From: Bacteroidota bacterium
GTDB taxonomy: Bacteria > Bacteroidota > Bacteroidia > Chitinophagales > UBA8649
NCBI GenBank assembly: GCA_003447535.1
Contig: DLYY01000153.1
Span: forward strand, 7,748 to 24,821
DNA: 17,074 bases
Direction of reading: 5' to 3'
The notes below the pieces were generated by a model. The model did no database searches, was not told the origin of the DNA, and saw nothing but the letters and a program-made list of their open reading frames with translations. Shown one piece after another: positions 1 through 7,332 of this stretch; position 1 is the first letter of the stretch, and each line of letters starts with the position of its first letter. The translations under genes and the position numbers were made by a program.

Positions 1-374
1 TTATATATGCCAACTAGAAGTTGTGGCCCTGCATTAATTTCAAAATGATGCTTTTTATCAATCCCTGTCATTATACCATACCGTAAGGAAGGAATAAAAA
101 CATGAGCATCAGAAAAAAAACTCACAAATAAATAGCTTAAGCCCGCAGACCAGACAGAATATATTTTTTGATGGGCTTTAAGTCTTTGATATGTTGTGTT
201 TGCATTAATAGCGATTACGCCATAACCTAGTCCAAAATTTACGTTGTTTTTTTTGAGAAGGAGTTCACTGTTGAACTCATTTATCTTTTTATTTTTCCAA
301 TCATCATCTGGTTGGGATAACGCCAAGCTTGAGGTTAATAATATAAGAAGGAAACTTAGGAAGGTTTTTTTCAT
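1..374 (-). CDS. Secreted, probable outer-membrane protein (N-terminal part; runs off left edge)
   Basis: An open frame starts at the ATG at 374-372 and stays open to the window edge, giving 124 residues with no stop. The N-terminus is a clear Sec signal peptide: MKKT, a hydrophobic core of about 13 residues (FLSFLLILLTSSLA), then a likely cleavage near LS-Q at residues 20-21. The mature part has alternating, glycine/aromatic-rich stretches (NFGLGYG near residue 45, SAGLSYLFV near 75, FEINAGPQLLVGIY at the end). These resemble beta-strands of small outer-membrane barrels of the Bacteroidota. I infer an OMP or porin-like family protein of unknown function; no catalytic motif is visible. The gene is AT-rich compared with the rest of the window and is transcribed away from its neighbour at 477. 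The reading frame and signal peptide are clear, but the family assignment is weak. Confidence 0.72.
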   Translation of the reverse strand, partial: MKKTFLSFLLILLTSSLALSQPDDDWKNKKINEFNSELLLKKNNVNFGLGYGVIAINANTTYQRLKAHQKIYSVWSAGLSYLFVSFFSDAHVFIPSLRYGIMTGIDKKHHFEINAGPQLLVGIY

Positions 375-476
375 GGAATAGTGTTTAATTTTATTCGAAA
401 ATGTTCAGGTAAGACTCATTTTTAGCTTGAACAATAAATTAAACTCAGTTTTGGTTTTTTCACATAAATTAGACGA

Positions 477-689
477 ATGCTAGGAAAAGATAAGAATCCT
501 CTGGGATTAGAAATTAAAATGTATTCAGTAGAAGAGTTTGGTTCTGCGGTCAGGGAGGAATTAGGCGGAGATAATTATCTTCCGAATCTCACATTAGGCC
601 AAATGTTCCTTGATAAGTATCCGGTCTACTCTTGCCAAATTAAAAAACCCGAAAACCACATCTCTAAAAAAGGGTGTGGGTGCTGTTAG
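477..689 (+). CDS. Possible small protein with C-terminal CGCC tail, function unknown
   Basis: This is a 70-residue frame from ATG 477 to TAG 687-689. An in-frame stop at 465-467 leaves no room for a longer protein. It has no signal peptide and no membrane segment. The middle is mixed charged and hydrophobic (MYSVEEFGSAVREELGG, then LTLGQMFLDKYPVY), with a predicted helix around residues 17-30. The chain ends in a lysine- and cysteine-rich tail, SKKGCGCC, with an additional cysteine at about residue 53. Four cysteines in so short a protein, three of them in the last four residues, suggest metal binding, redox chemistry or attachment, but this is inference. I do not recognise the family. It lies alone between a divergent gene and a 240-base non-coding stretch, in AT-rich DNA, with no clear ribosome binding site. 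It could be a chance ORF. Confidence 0.42.
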   Translation: MLGKDKNPLGLEIKMYSVEEFGSAVREELGGDNYLPNLTLGQMFLDKYPVYSCQIKKPENHISKKGCGCC

Positions 690-866
690 TTTTTACAATG
701 TATAGGGCATAAACCAATATGGCCAATTCTGTATTCATTCTGACTAGACTTGGCCAACTGAACAATTCCACAATTTTTAAGAAAAAAATAAGAATTAATA
801 ACAAGGCCTTATAAAAAAGGCGCAAGTTGATCAGTCCATATTGAGTCAATACTTTGACCAAGTAAA

Positions 867-900
867 TTTTGAATATTGATCTTTTCAGATGGTATTTTTG
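867..900 (+). promoter_or_regulatory. Bacteroidota-type promoter for the sortilin-like gene
   Basis: TTTTG at 867-871 is followed, after 21 bases, by TATTTTTG at 893-900. These match the primary sigma consensus of the Bacteroidota, TTTG/TTG at about -33 and TAnnTTTG at about -7. Transcription would start near 905-908, leaving an untranslated leader of about 25 bases before ATG 931. The position also helps fix the start of the downstream gene, because the in-frame ATG at 889 would lie inside this promoter. The spacing is at the long end of what is usual. Confidence 0.5.
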
Positions 901-930
901 AACTACGTAAATGATCTAAACACATTTCCC

Positions 931-3900
931 ATGAAGCGACTTGATATTCTTCTTGCATTTGCCTGCCTTTTTGTCTTATGCATCGATGCAAACGCCCAAC
1001 GATCCAAAAAGAATGAAGAGGATGTCGTTAAAGACATCTCAAGTGAAATTGCGGGCCTTTCTTTTCGTCACGTAGGTCCTGCCCTTATGTCGGGGAGGGT
1101 TTCTGATATTGTCATTCACCCAGACAACGCCAATATATGGTATGTTGCCGTAGGCTCTGGAGGAGTATGGAAGACAGAAAACTCAGGGACTACATGGACA
1201 TCGCTTTTTGATGGACAGGCAAGTTATTCTATTGGATGCTTGGCCCTTGATCCTCAGAATCCTGAGATTGTTTGGGTTGGAAGCGGTGAAAATGTTGGGG
1301 GGCGCCATGTGGGTTATGGAGACGGTATTTATCGCAGTAACGATGGAGGGGCTACGTGGTCAAACATGGGCTTAGAAACCTCTGAGCATTTATCGAAAAT
1401 CATCGTTCACCCAGGGAATTCAGATGTAGTTTGGGTGGCTTCTCAAGGTCCTCTGTGGAGTCAAGGAGGTGAGCGAGGTGTGTACAAGACAACCGATGGC
1501 GGAACTACTTGGACGCGCACCTTAGGTGACGATGAGTGGGTTGGTGCGACCGATCTGTTAATTGATCCTCGAAATCCAGACGTGCTCTATGCCGCGACGT
1601 GGCAACGCCAGCGTTCAGTGGCCGGATATATGGGCGGTGGACCAGGAACGGCGCTTCACAAATCTATCGACGGTGGAACAACTTGGGAGAAATTATCTAG
1701 CGGACTCCCATCGAGCAATATGGGGAAAATAGGTCTAGGCATATCTCCCCAAAACCCAGATATAATCTACGCGGCTATCGAGCTCGATCGTCGAAGCGGA
1801 GGAGTATTCCGAAGCGATGATGGTGGGGCGTCATGGGCCAAGATGAGTGATGCTGTTTCGGGAGGAACAGGGCCGCATTATTATCAAGAGCTCTTTGTGT
1901 CTCCCCACCATGCCGATGAAATATACCTAGCAGATAACTACATGCAGGTTTCTTATGACGGAGGGAAAACCTTTGTTCGTATGAATGAAAATGAAAAGCA
2001 CGTCGATAATCATGCCGTAGCCTTTAAAAAAGAGGATCCCAATTACATTCTCGTAGGATGTGATGGCGGACTGTATGAAAGTTTTGATCGCACACAAAAC
2101 TGGAAGTTTGTCGATAATTTACCGGTGACTCAGTTCTATAAACTAGCCGTAGATGATGCAGAGCCATTTTACTACATCTATGGGGGAACGCAGGATAACA
2201 ACACCCAAGGAGTTATTTCTCAAACCGATAACGTCCATGGCATTCGAAATTCAGATTGGTTTGTCGTGCTAGGGGGTGATGGTCACCAGCCCGCTACAGA
2301 ACCTGGCAACCCTAACATAGTCTATGCGCAATGGCAGGAAGGAAACCTCAATCGCCACGATCGCCTCACAGGAGAAAACATCGATATCAAGCCCCAAGCC
2401 GCGCTTGGCGAAGCAAGTGAACGGTTTAATTGGGATGCGCCGATTTTAGTCAGTCCGCATAAACCAAGCCGTCTATACTTTGCTTCACAACGCGTGTGGA
2501 AGTCTGAAGACCGAGGGGATTCCTGGGAAGCCATTTCTCCAGACTTAACGCATGACGTCAACCGTATTGAATTGCCGTATTATGGAAGTAAACAAAAATG
2601 GGATAATCCATGGGATGTCTATGCCATGTCGAATTATAGCACGATTACTTCTTTATCGGAATCCCCAATGCGTGAAGACCTTATCTATGCGGGGACCGAC
2701 GATGGCATTATTCAGGTGACTGAAGACGGCGGCGCAACGTGGCGTAAGGTAGATTTCTCCTCGATTACTGGGCTTCCAAGCACGGCATTTGTCAATGATA
2801 TTAAGGCGGATTTATACAATGAAAATGTTGTTTATGCTGTCTTTGATAATCACAAGTATGGCGATTATAATCCCTACATCTACAAATCCAGTGACAAGGG
2901 TAAGTCCTGGACAAGTATTGCAAGCAATCTGCCAGAGCGCACCTTGTTATGGCGGGTGGTTCAAGACTTTAAGGAGCCGAATCTTATGTTTTTAGGAAGC
3001 GAGTTCGGCGTCTATGTAAGTCAGGATGGAGGTAATGCGTGGTCGAAGATGACAGGAGGTATGCCTAATATCTCTGTTCGTGATCTTACCATACAACGAC
3101 GAGAAGAAGATCTCGTCTTAGCTACGTTTGGGCGAGGCATTTATGTGTTAGATGACTATACGTCTCTTCGCACTTCGGAGGTCTTCGAGGAAGACTTTTC
3201 AGAGGAGGCAAAACTCTTTGTTCCCCCAAAGGGCATGTGGTACTTTCCAAAACGAGTACTAGGCTGGGGTGGTAAAGCTTCTCAAGGAGATAACTTTTTC
3301 TTAGCAGACAATCCACCTTTCGGAGTCACGTTCACCTACTTCTTAAAGGAAAGTTATATGGCTTTAGCGGGAGAGCGTTTAAAGCGCGAGGGAGAAATCG
3401 AAGCTGATGGTGGTGAGGTTGCCGCACCGGCTTATGATGTTCTAGACGAAGAAATGCAATCCATGGATCCTGTTGTATGGCTCTTTGTGTACAATGAAGC
3501 GGGGGAAATTATTCGTAAAGTCAAAGCGACAAATGCCAAGGGAATTCATCGTGTAACTTGGGACTATTCTGCCAACACGCAACGCCGTATTACGTCAGAA
3601 AATATGGCACAGGACGGCTATGGGCCTAACCTAGGTCCAGGAAACTATTCAGCGGAGCTCTTTAAGCAGGTTGATGGGGTTTTTGCTTCGATTTCTGAAA
3701 CGGTATCTTTTGAGGTTGCTCAGCAGGGGCAAGGCGCTCTTGAAGGGAATTCAATGGAGGCTGCCATAAATCATTGGGATGTAATGCACGATTTTTCTAC
3801 CCGTTGTTATGCTTTATCTAATGATATTGAGGAAAGCGTGACTGAGGTAGAGGTAATGCTTGAGTCCTACAATCGAGCACCTACGCTTGACGAGGGCGTA

Positions 3901-4200
3901 CACAATGCCCTTCTTCAGGCGCGAATGGAAGCTTTTGATTTACAGTTTGCGCTCAATGGATCGTCATCACGTGATGACGTCGGAGAAAAAACAGAGTATC
4001 CTACGCTGTGGACCTATCTATGGTCAGCAAGCGGTGCTCGTCGTTCGACCTATGGTCCAACAGCCAATCACCTGCAGAGTTTAGAAAATGCTCAAGCGAT
4101 CTATGAACAGCTTAACAAGGACTACTTGGCCTTCCAAGAGACGCTTGCAGGTTTAAGTCTCCAGCTTGAGGAATTGGGTGCGCCGCCGGTTAAAGACTAG
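931..4200 (+). CDS. Secreted sortilin/VPS10-like Asp-box (BNR) beta-propeller protein
   Basis: A 1089-residue exported protein of the family often annotated as glycosyl hydrolase, sortilin or BNR-repeat protein in Bacteroidota. I chose ATG 931 because it begins a good Sec signal peptide (MKRLDILLAFACLFVLCIDANA, cleavage near residue 22-23) and lies just after a promoter; the in-frame ATG at 889 would add 14 residues ahead of it. Asp-box motifs of the form S-x-D-G-G-x-T-W recur near residues 81, 135, 186, 244, 294, 341, 524, 597, 652 and 697, as expected for two seven-bladed propellers. From about residue 720 the repeats stop. A region around 850-960 contains an Ig-like stretch (VTWDY, GPGNYSAELF), and the end is helical. 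No Cys lipobox and no obvious C-terminal T9SS sorting domain are visible. The substrate is unknown; binding or processing of glycans or peptides is possible. The helicase gene follows after 43 bases. Confidence 0.88.
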   Translation: MKRLDILLAFACLFVLCIDANAQRSKKNEEDVVKDISSEIAGLSFRHVGPALMSGRVSDIVIHPDNANIWYVAVGSGGVWKTENSGTTWTSLFDGQASYSIGCLALDPQNPEIVWVGSGENVGGRHVGYGDGIYRSNDGGATWSNMGLETSEHLSKIIVHPGNSDVVWVASQGPLWSQGGERGVYKTTDGGTTWTRTLGDDEWVGATDLLIDPRNPDVLYAATWQRQRSVAGYMGGGPGTALHKSIDGGTTWEKLSSGLPSSNMGKIGLGISPQNPDIIYAAIELDRRSGGVFRSDDGGASWAKMSDAVSGGTGPHYYQELFVSPHHADEIYLADNYMQVSYDGGKTFVRMNENEKHVDNHAVAFKKEDPNYILVGCDGGLYESFDRTQNWKFVDNLPVTQFYKLAVDDAEPFYYIYGGTQDNNTQGVISQTDNVHGIRNSDWFVVLGGDGHQPATEPGNPNIVYAQWQEGNLNRHDRLTGENIDIKPQAALGEASERFNWDAPILVSPHKPSRLYFASQRVWKSEDRGDSWEAISPDLTHDVNRIELPYYGSKQKWDNPWDVYAMSNYSTITSLSESPMREDLIYAGTDDGIIQVTEDGGATWRKVDFSSITGLPSTAFVNDIKADLYNENVVYAVFDNHKYGDYNPYIYKSSDKGKSWTSIASNLPERTLLWRVVQDFKEPNLMFLGSEFGVYVSQDGGNAWSKMTGGMPNISVRDLTIQRREEDLVLATFGRGIYVLDDYTSLRTSEVFEEDFSEEAKLFVPPKGMWYFPKRVLGWGGKASQGDNFFLADNPPFGVTFTYFLKESYMALAGERLKREGEIEADGGEVAAPAYDVLDEEMQSMDPVVWLFVYNEAGEIIRKVKATNAKGIHRVTWDYSANTQRRITSENMAQDGYGPNLGPGNYSAELFKQVDGVFASISETVSFEVAQQGQGALEGNSMEAAINHWDVMHDFSTRCYALSNDIEESVTEVEVMLESYNRAPTLDEGVHNALLQARMEAFDLQFALNGSSSRDDVGEKTEYPTLWTYLWSASGARRSTYGPTANHLQSLENAQAIYEQLNKDYLAFQETLAGLSLQLEELGAPPVKD

Positions 4201-4243
4201 GTGAATACTCAACAATAATTAAGCGGTGGGGTTACCATAAAGG

Positions 4244-6694
4244 GTGAATGACAACACAAAGCATACTAGCCAAGAGATTCAAGCCTTAAGTGACTGGTTT
4301 CAGTCTATGCAGTGGAAGGCTTTTCCCTTTCAAGTGCAAGGATGGCAGGCCTACCATAAGGGGGATAATGGCATTGTAAATGCCCCTACGGGAAGTGGTA
4401 AAACCTATTCCTTACTCTTGCCTGCCCTACAACAAGCCAATGCAAGCACAAAAAAGGGAGTAAAAGTCATTTGGATAACTCCAATTCGAGCACTTGCCAA
4501 GGAGATAAAGCTTTCCGCAGAACGCGCTATCCAAGGCCTGTCGCTAGGACTTTCTGTGGACATTCGCAATGGAGACACGTCGACTAGTGCGCGACAAAAG
4601 CAAGATAAATTACCACCTGACCTACTGATTACAACCCCGGAAAGCCTTCATCTTTTACTCGCTCGCAAAGGGTTTGACAAACGGTTTAAGGGACTTCAGG
4701 CAGTAATCGTTGATGAGTGGCACGAGCTTCTGGGAAGTAAACGCGGCGTGCAAATGGAGCTGGCCCTCGCCTTATTGAATCACCGTATCAAAGGATTACG
4801 CATATGGGGTATATCCGCTACCATTGGCAATATGGAGACTGCATTGTCCGTGCTGCTAGGTGATGATGCTAACCGTGGTCAACTAATTCGAGCAGATATT
4901 CATAAGTCAATTGAGGTTAAGACCGTTATTCCAAGTGATATAGCTTCGCTTCCTTTGGCTGGACATTTGGGTATACATCAAGTCGAGGCCGTAGCTACTA
5001 TTATTCATCAAAGTCAGTCTACTTTGGTCTTTACCAATACGCGCAATCAATGTGAGATGTGGTACCAAAAGCTCATTGATTATGATCCGAATCTAATCGG
5101 TCTTATTGCTATGCACCATGGTTCCCTTGATAAGGAATTACGATCTTGGGTCGAAGGCGGATTATATGAGGGAAAACTCAAGGTAGTGGTTTGTACGTCA
5201 AGCTTAGATTTAGGTGTAGACTTTCGCCCGGTTGAATCCATTGTACAAATTGGCGGGCCCAAAGGTGTTTCTCGTTTTATGCAAAGGGCAGGACGAAGTG
5301 GTCATAGTCCAGGAGCCACTAGTAAAATTTACTTTGTTCCTACTCATGCTATAGAAATGATTGAGGGAAGTGCACTTCGTCAGGCGATTGCTGAACACAG
5401 TCTCGAATCTAGACTTCCCTTTATTCAAAGCTTTGACGTGCTTGTCCAGTTTCTCGTAACGCTTGCAGTTGGTGATGGATTCTTTTCCAAGGAGGTCTAT
5501 CAAGCTATAGTCAAAACGCATTGCTATGCTCAAATCGACGAAGAAGAGTGGCGATGGTGCCTGCGATTTATCTGTGACGGAGGGGGGTCTTTACAGGAGT
5601 ATCCCGACTTTCGAAAAGTAGAAGTTGATAACGAAGGGCGATATGTTGTCAGATCGCGCCGCATTGCCATGCGTCATCGTTTGTCGATGGGCACTATCGT
5701 TAGTAATCCTGTGCTTTGGGTCAAGTTTAAAGGGGGGCGAAGTATTGGAACTGTAGAGGAATATTTTATCTCAGGGATTAAAGAAGGAGATGTGTTTTGG
5801 TTTGCTGGTCGATCGCTGCAGTTAGTGAGAGTTCACGACAACACCGTCTTTGTAAAAAACACTAAGCGCAAAACGGGTAAAACACCCGCTTGGGCAGGAG
5901 GGCGCATGCCTTTGTCTTCTCAAATGAGTAAGATGCTATTGCGCAAGCTTCACGAGGCGGCCAATCAAGATCTTTTTACCGATGAGGAACTCATCCAGAT
6001 GAAACCAATTTTTGATTATCAGCGCAAGTATTCGATGATTCCAAAAAAGAATGAATTACTCATTGAATACTTTGAAGACAGGGAAGGGTTGCATATTTTG
6101 TGCTATCCTTTTGAAGGGCGAAATGTTCATGAAGGCATGGCGGGAATTATTGCCCATAGAATTGCCCAGATTCGTCCGATAACGTTTAGCATAGGCATGA
6201 ATGACTATGGCTTTGAGCTACTTACCGATCAATCATTAGATGTTGAGTCGATTTTTTCTCAGGAACTCTTTGCCCCAGAGGAGGTCCATGAAGCGCTCAA
6301 CACGACAATGAATGCCTCACAAATGACCCGTCGGCAGTTTAGAGATATTGCAGCGATTGCAGGACTTGTCTTTACAGGCTTCCCGGGAAAACCAAAAAAA
6401 GACCGCCATATCCAAGCGACCTCTCAACTCTTTTACAATGTTTTTGAGAGCTATGAGCCCAATAACTTACTTTTTCGTCAAGCCTTACATGAAGTCATGG
6501 AGCGTAAACTAGAGGAGGGGCGTCTTCGAGATACCTTGGAGCGTATTCAATCTATGGATATCTGCATGGTCAATACACATAAGCCGAGCCCTTTTGCCCT
6601 CCCTCTATTAGCTGAGCGCATTCGAGAAAAGTTTTCGACTGAAAGTATTGAAGACAGAATTCGCCGAATGGAATTAGAAATACTCAAAGGATGA
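4244..6694 (+). CDS. Ligase-associated DEXH-box DNA helicase (Lhr-like)
   Basis: An 816-residue superfamily 2 helicase, full length for the bacterial ligase-associated Lhr-like group, which is inferred to act with a DNA ligase, an exonuclease and a phosphoesterase in repair. Visible motifs in order: Walker A APTGSGKT (47-54), DEWH box (157-160), motif III SATIGN (191-196), TNTR motif IV (264-267), SSLDLGVDF motif V (319-327) and QRAGRSGHS motif VI (347-355). The C-terminal ~450 residues are the Lhr-core extension (winged helix plus accessory domains). The start is GTG 4244: the preceding in-frame codon but one is a stop (4238-4240), and the family needs the WFQSMQWKAFPFQ stretch just after it, so the next in-frame ATG at 4307 would cut conserved residues. 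The TGA overlaps the ATG of the phosphoesterase gene, which implies translational coupling. The ligase and exonuclease genes are not adjacent. Confidence 0.93.
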   Translation: MNDNTKHTSQEIQALSDWFQSMQWKAFPFQVQGWQAYHKGDNGIVNAPTGSGKTYSLLLPALQQANASTKKGVKVIWITPIRALAKEIKLSAERAIQGLSLGLSVDIRNGDTSTSARQKQDKLPPDLLITTPESLHLLLARKGFDKRFKGLQAVIVDEWHELLGSKRGVQMELALALLNHRIKGLRIWGISATIGNMETALSVLLGDDANRGQLIRADIHKSIEVKTVIPSDIASLPLAGHLGIHQVEAVATIIHQSQSTLVFTNTRNQCEMWYQKLIDYDPNLIGLIAMHHGSLDKELRSWVEGGLYEGKLKVVVCTSSLDLGVDFRPVESIVQIGGPKGVSRFMQRAGRSGHSPGATSKIYFVPTHAIEMIEGSALRQAIAEHSLESRLPFIQSFDVLVQFLVTLAVGDGFFSKEVYQAIVKTHCYAQIDEEEWRWCLRFICDGGGSLQEYPDFRKVEVDNEGRYVVRSRRIAMRHRLSMGTIVSNPVLWVKFKGGRSIGTVEEYFISGIKEGDVFWFAGRSLQLVRVHDNTVFVKNTKRKTGKTPAWAGGRMPLSSQMSKMLLRKLHEAANQDLFTDEELIQMKPIFDYQRKYSMIPKKNELLIEYFEDREGLHILCYPFEGRNVHEGMAGIIAHRIAQIRPITFSIGMNDYGFELLTDQSLDVESIFSQELFAPEEVHEALNTTMNASQMTRRQFRDIAAIAGLVFTGFPGKPKKDRHIQATSQLFYNVFESYEPNNLLFRQALHEVMERKLEEGRLRDTLERIQSMDICMVNTHKPSPFALPLLAERIREKFSTESIEDRIRRMELEILKG

Positions 6695-7332
6695 CGATTA
6701 CCTGGCACAATCACAATTGGACCCTGGATGGTGAGCGAGCGCTCTACTGGCCTCTTCGTGACACCCTTATTCTTGGCGATCTGCATTTTGGCCGTTCGAC
6801 GCATTTTCAGCGCGCAGGTATTGCCCTGACTGATGAAACCCATAAAAAGGATCTTCTTCGACTAAAACGATTACTTGAAAAGTATAGACCTTCAACAGTA
6901 TATTTTTTGGGAGATCTCTTTCATTCTGAATACAACGCAGCTTGGCAGAGTTTTTCGAACTTGATCTTATCTTTTTCCCCCATAGACTTTGTATTGATCC
7001 AAGGGAATCATGATATTTTGTATCGCACTGATTATGCCAAGGCAGGAATAGAGGTCTTGCCATTTATCCAAGAAGAAGGCTTGTTATTTAATCATGAACC
7101 TATAGAAGATGCCAATGGGCTTGGCGTACTATGTGGCCATATCCATCCAGGAATCATCATGCGTGGCAAAGCGAAGCAGAGGCTTAAGTTTCCCTGTTTT
7201 TATGTACAAGAAGACCAGATGATTTTGCCAGCATTTACTCTATTGGCAGGTATGAAAGTGTTACGTCCAAAGCGAAGCGTTCGGGTGTATTTACCTATGG
7301 GAGAAAACGTACAAGAAGTAACAAAGAATTAG
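6691..7332 (+). CDS. pdeM: Ligase-associated metallophosphoesterase, PdeM type
   Basis: A 213-residue calcineurin-like phosphoesterase. All metal-binding blocks are present in order: GDLHFG (29-34), GDLFHS (74-79), GNHD (105-108), NHEP (134-137) and GHIHPG (149-154). This fits a dinuclear metal phosphoesterase of normal length for the PdeM family, which is the usual partner of the ligase-associated helicase. Its ATG overlaps the helicase stop as ATGA (6691-6694), so the two are very likely co-translated. The enzyme is probably cytoplasmic, with no signal peptide, and is inferred to clean nucleic-acid ends or hydrolyse phosphodiesters during repair; the natural substrate cannot be read from the sequence. 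The TAG stop at 7330-7332 overlaps the stop codon of the convergent GH1 gene, so no terminator separates the two genes. Confidence 0.92.
   Translation: MTITWHNHNWTLDGERALYWPLRDTLILGDLHFGRSTHFQRAGIALTDETHKKDLLRLKRLLEKYRPSTVYFLGDLFHSEYNAAWQSFSNLILSFSPIDFVLIQGNHDILYRTDYAKAGIEVLPFIQEEGLLFNHEPIEDANGLGVLCGHIHPGIIMRGKAKQRLKFPCFYVQEDQMILPAFTLLAGMKVLRPKRSVRVYLPMGENVQEVTKN

Noticed and set aside
806..821. Hairpin GCCTT-ataaaa-AAGGC before the sortilin-like gene
   Set aside because: The stem is only five pairs and no T-run follows on the plus strand, so it does not qualify as an intrinsic terminator.
664..861. 65-codon minus-strand frame with a hydrophobic stretch, possible small membrane protein
   Set aside because: It overlaps the end of the CGCC frame and lies in AT-rich DNA where hydrophobic codons arise by chance; there is no neighbour or start context to support it.
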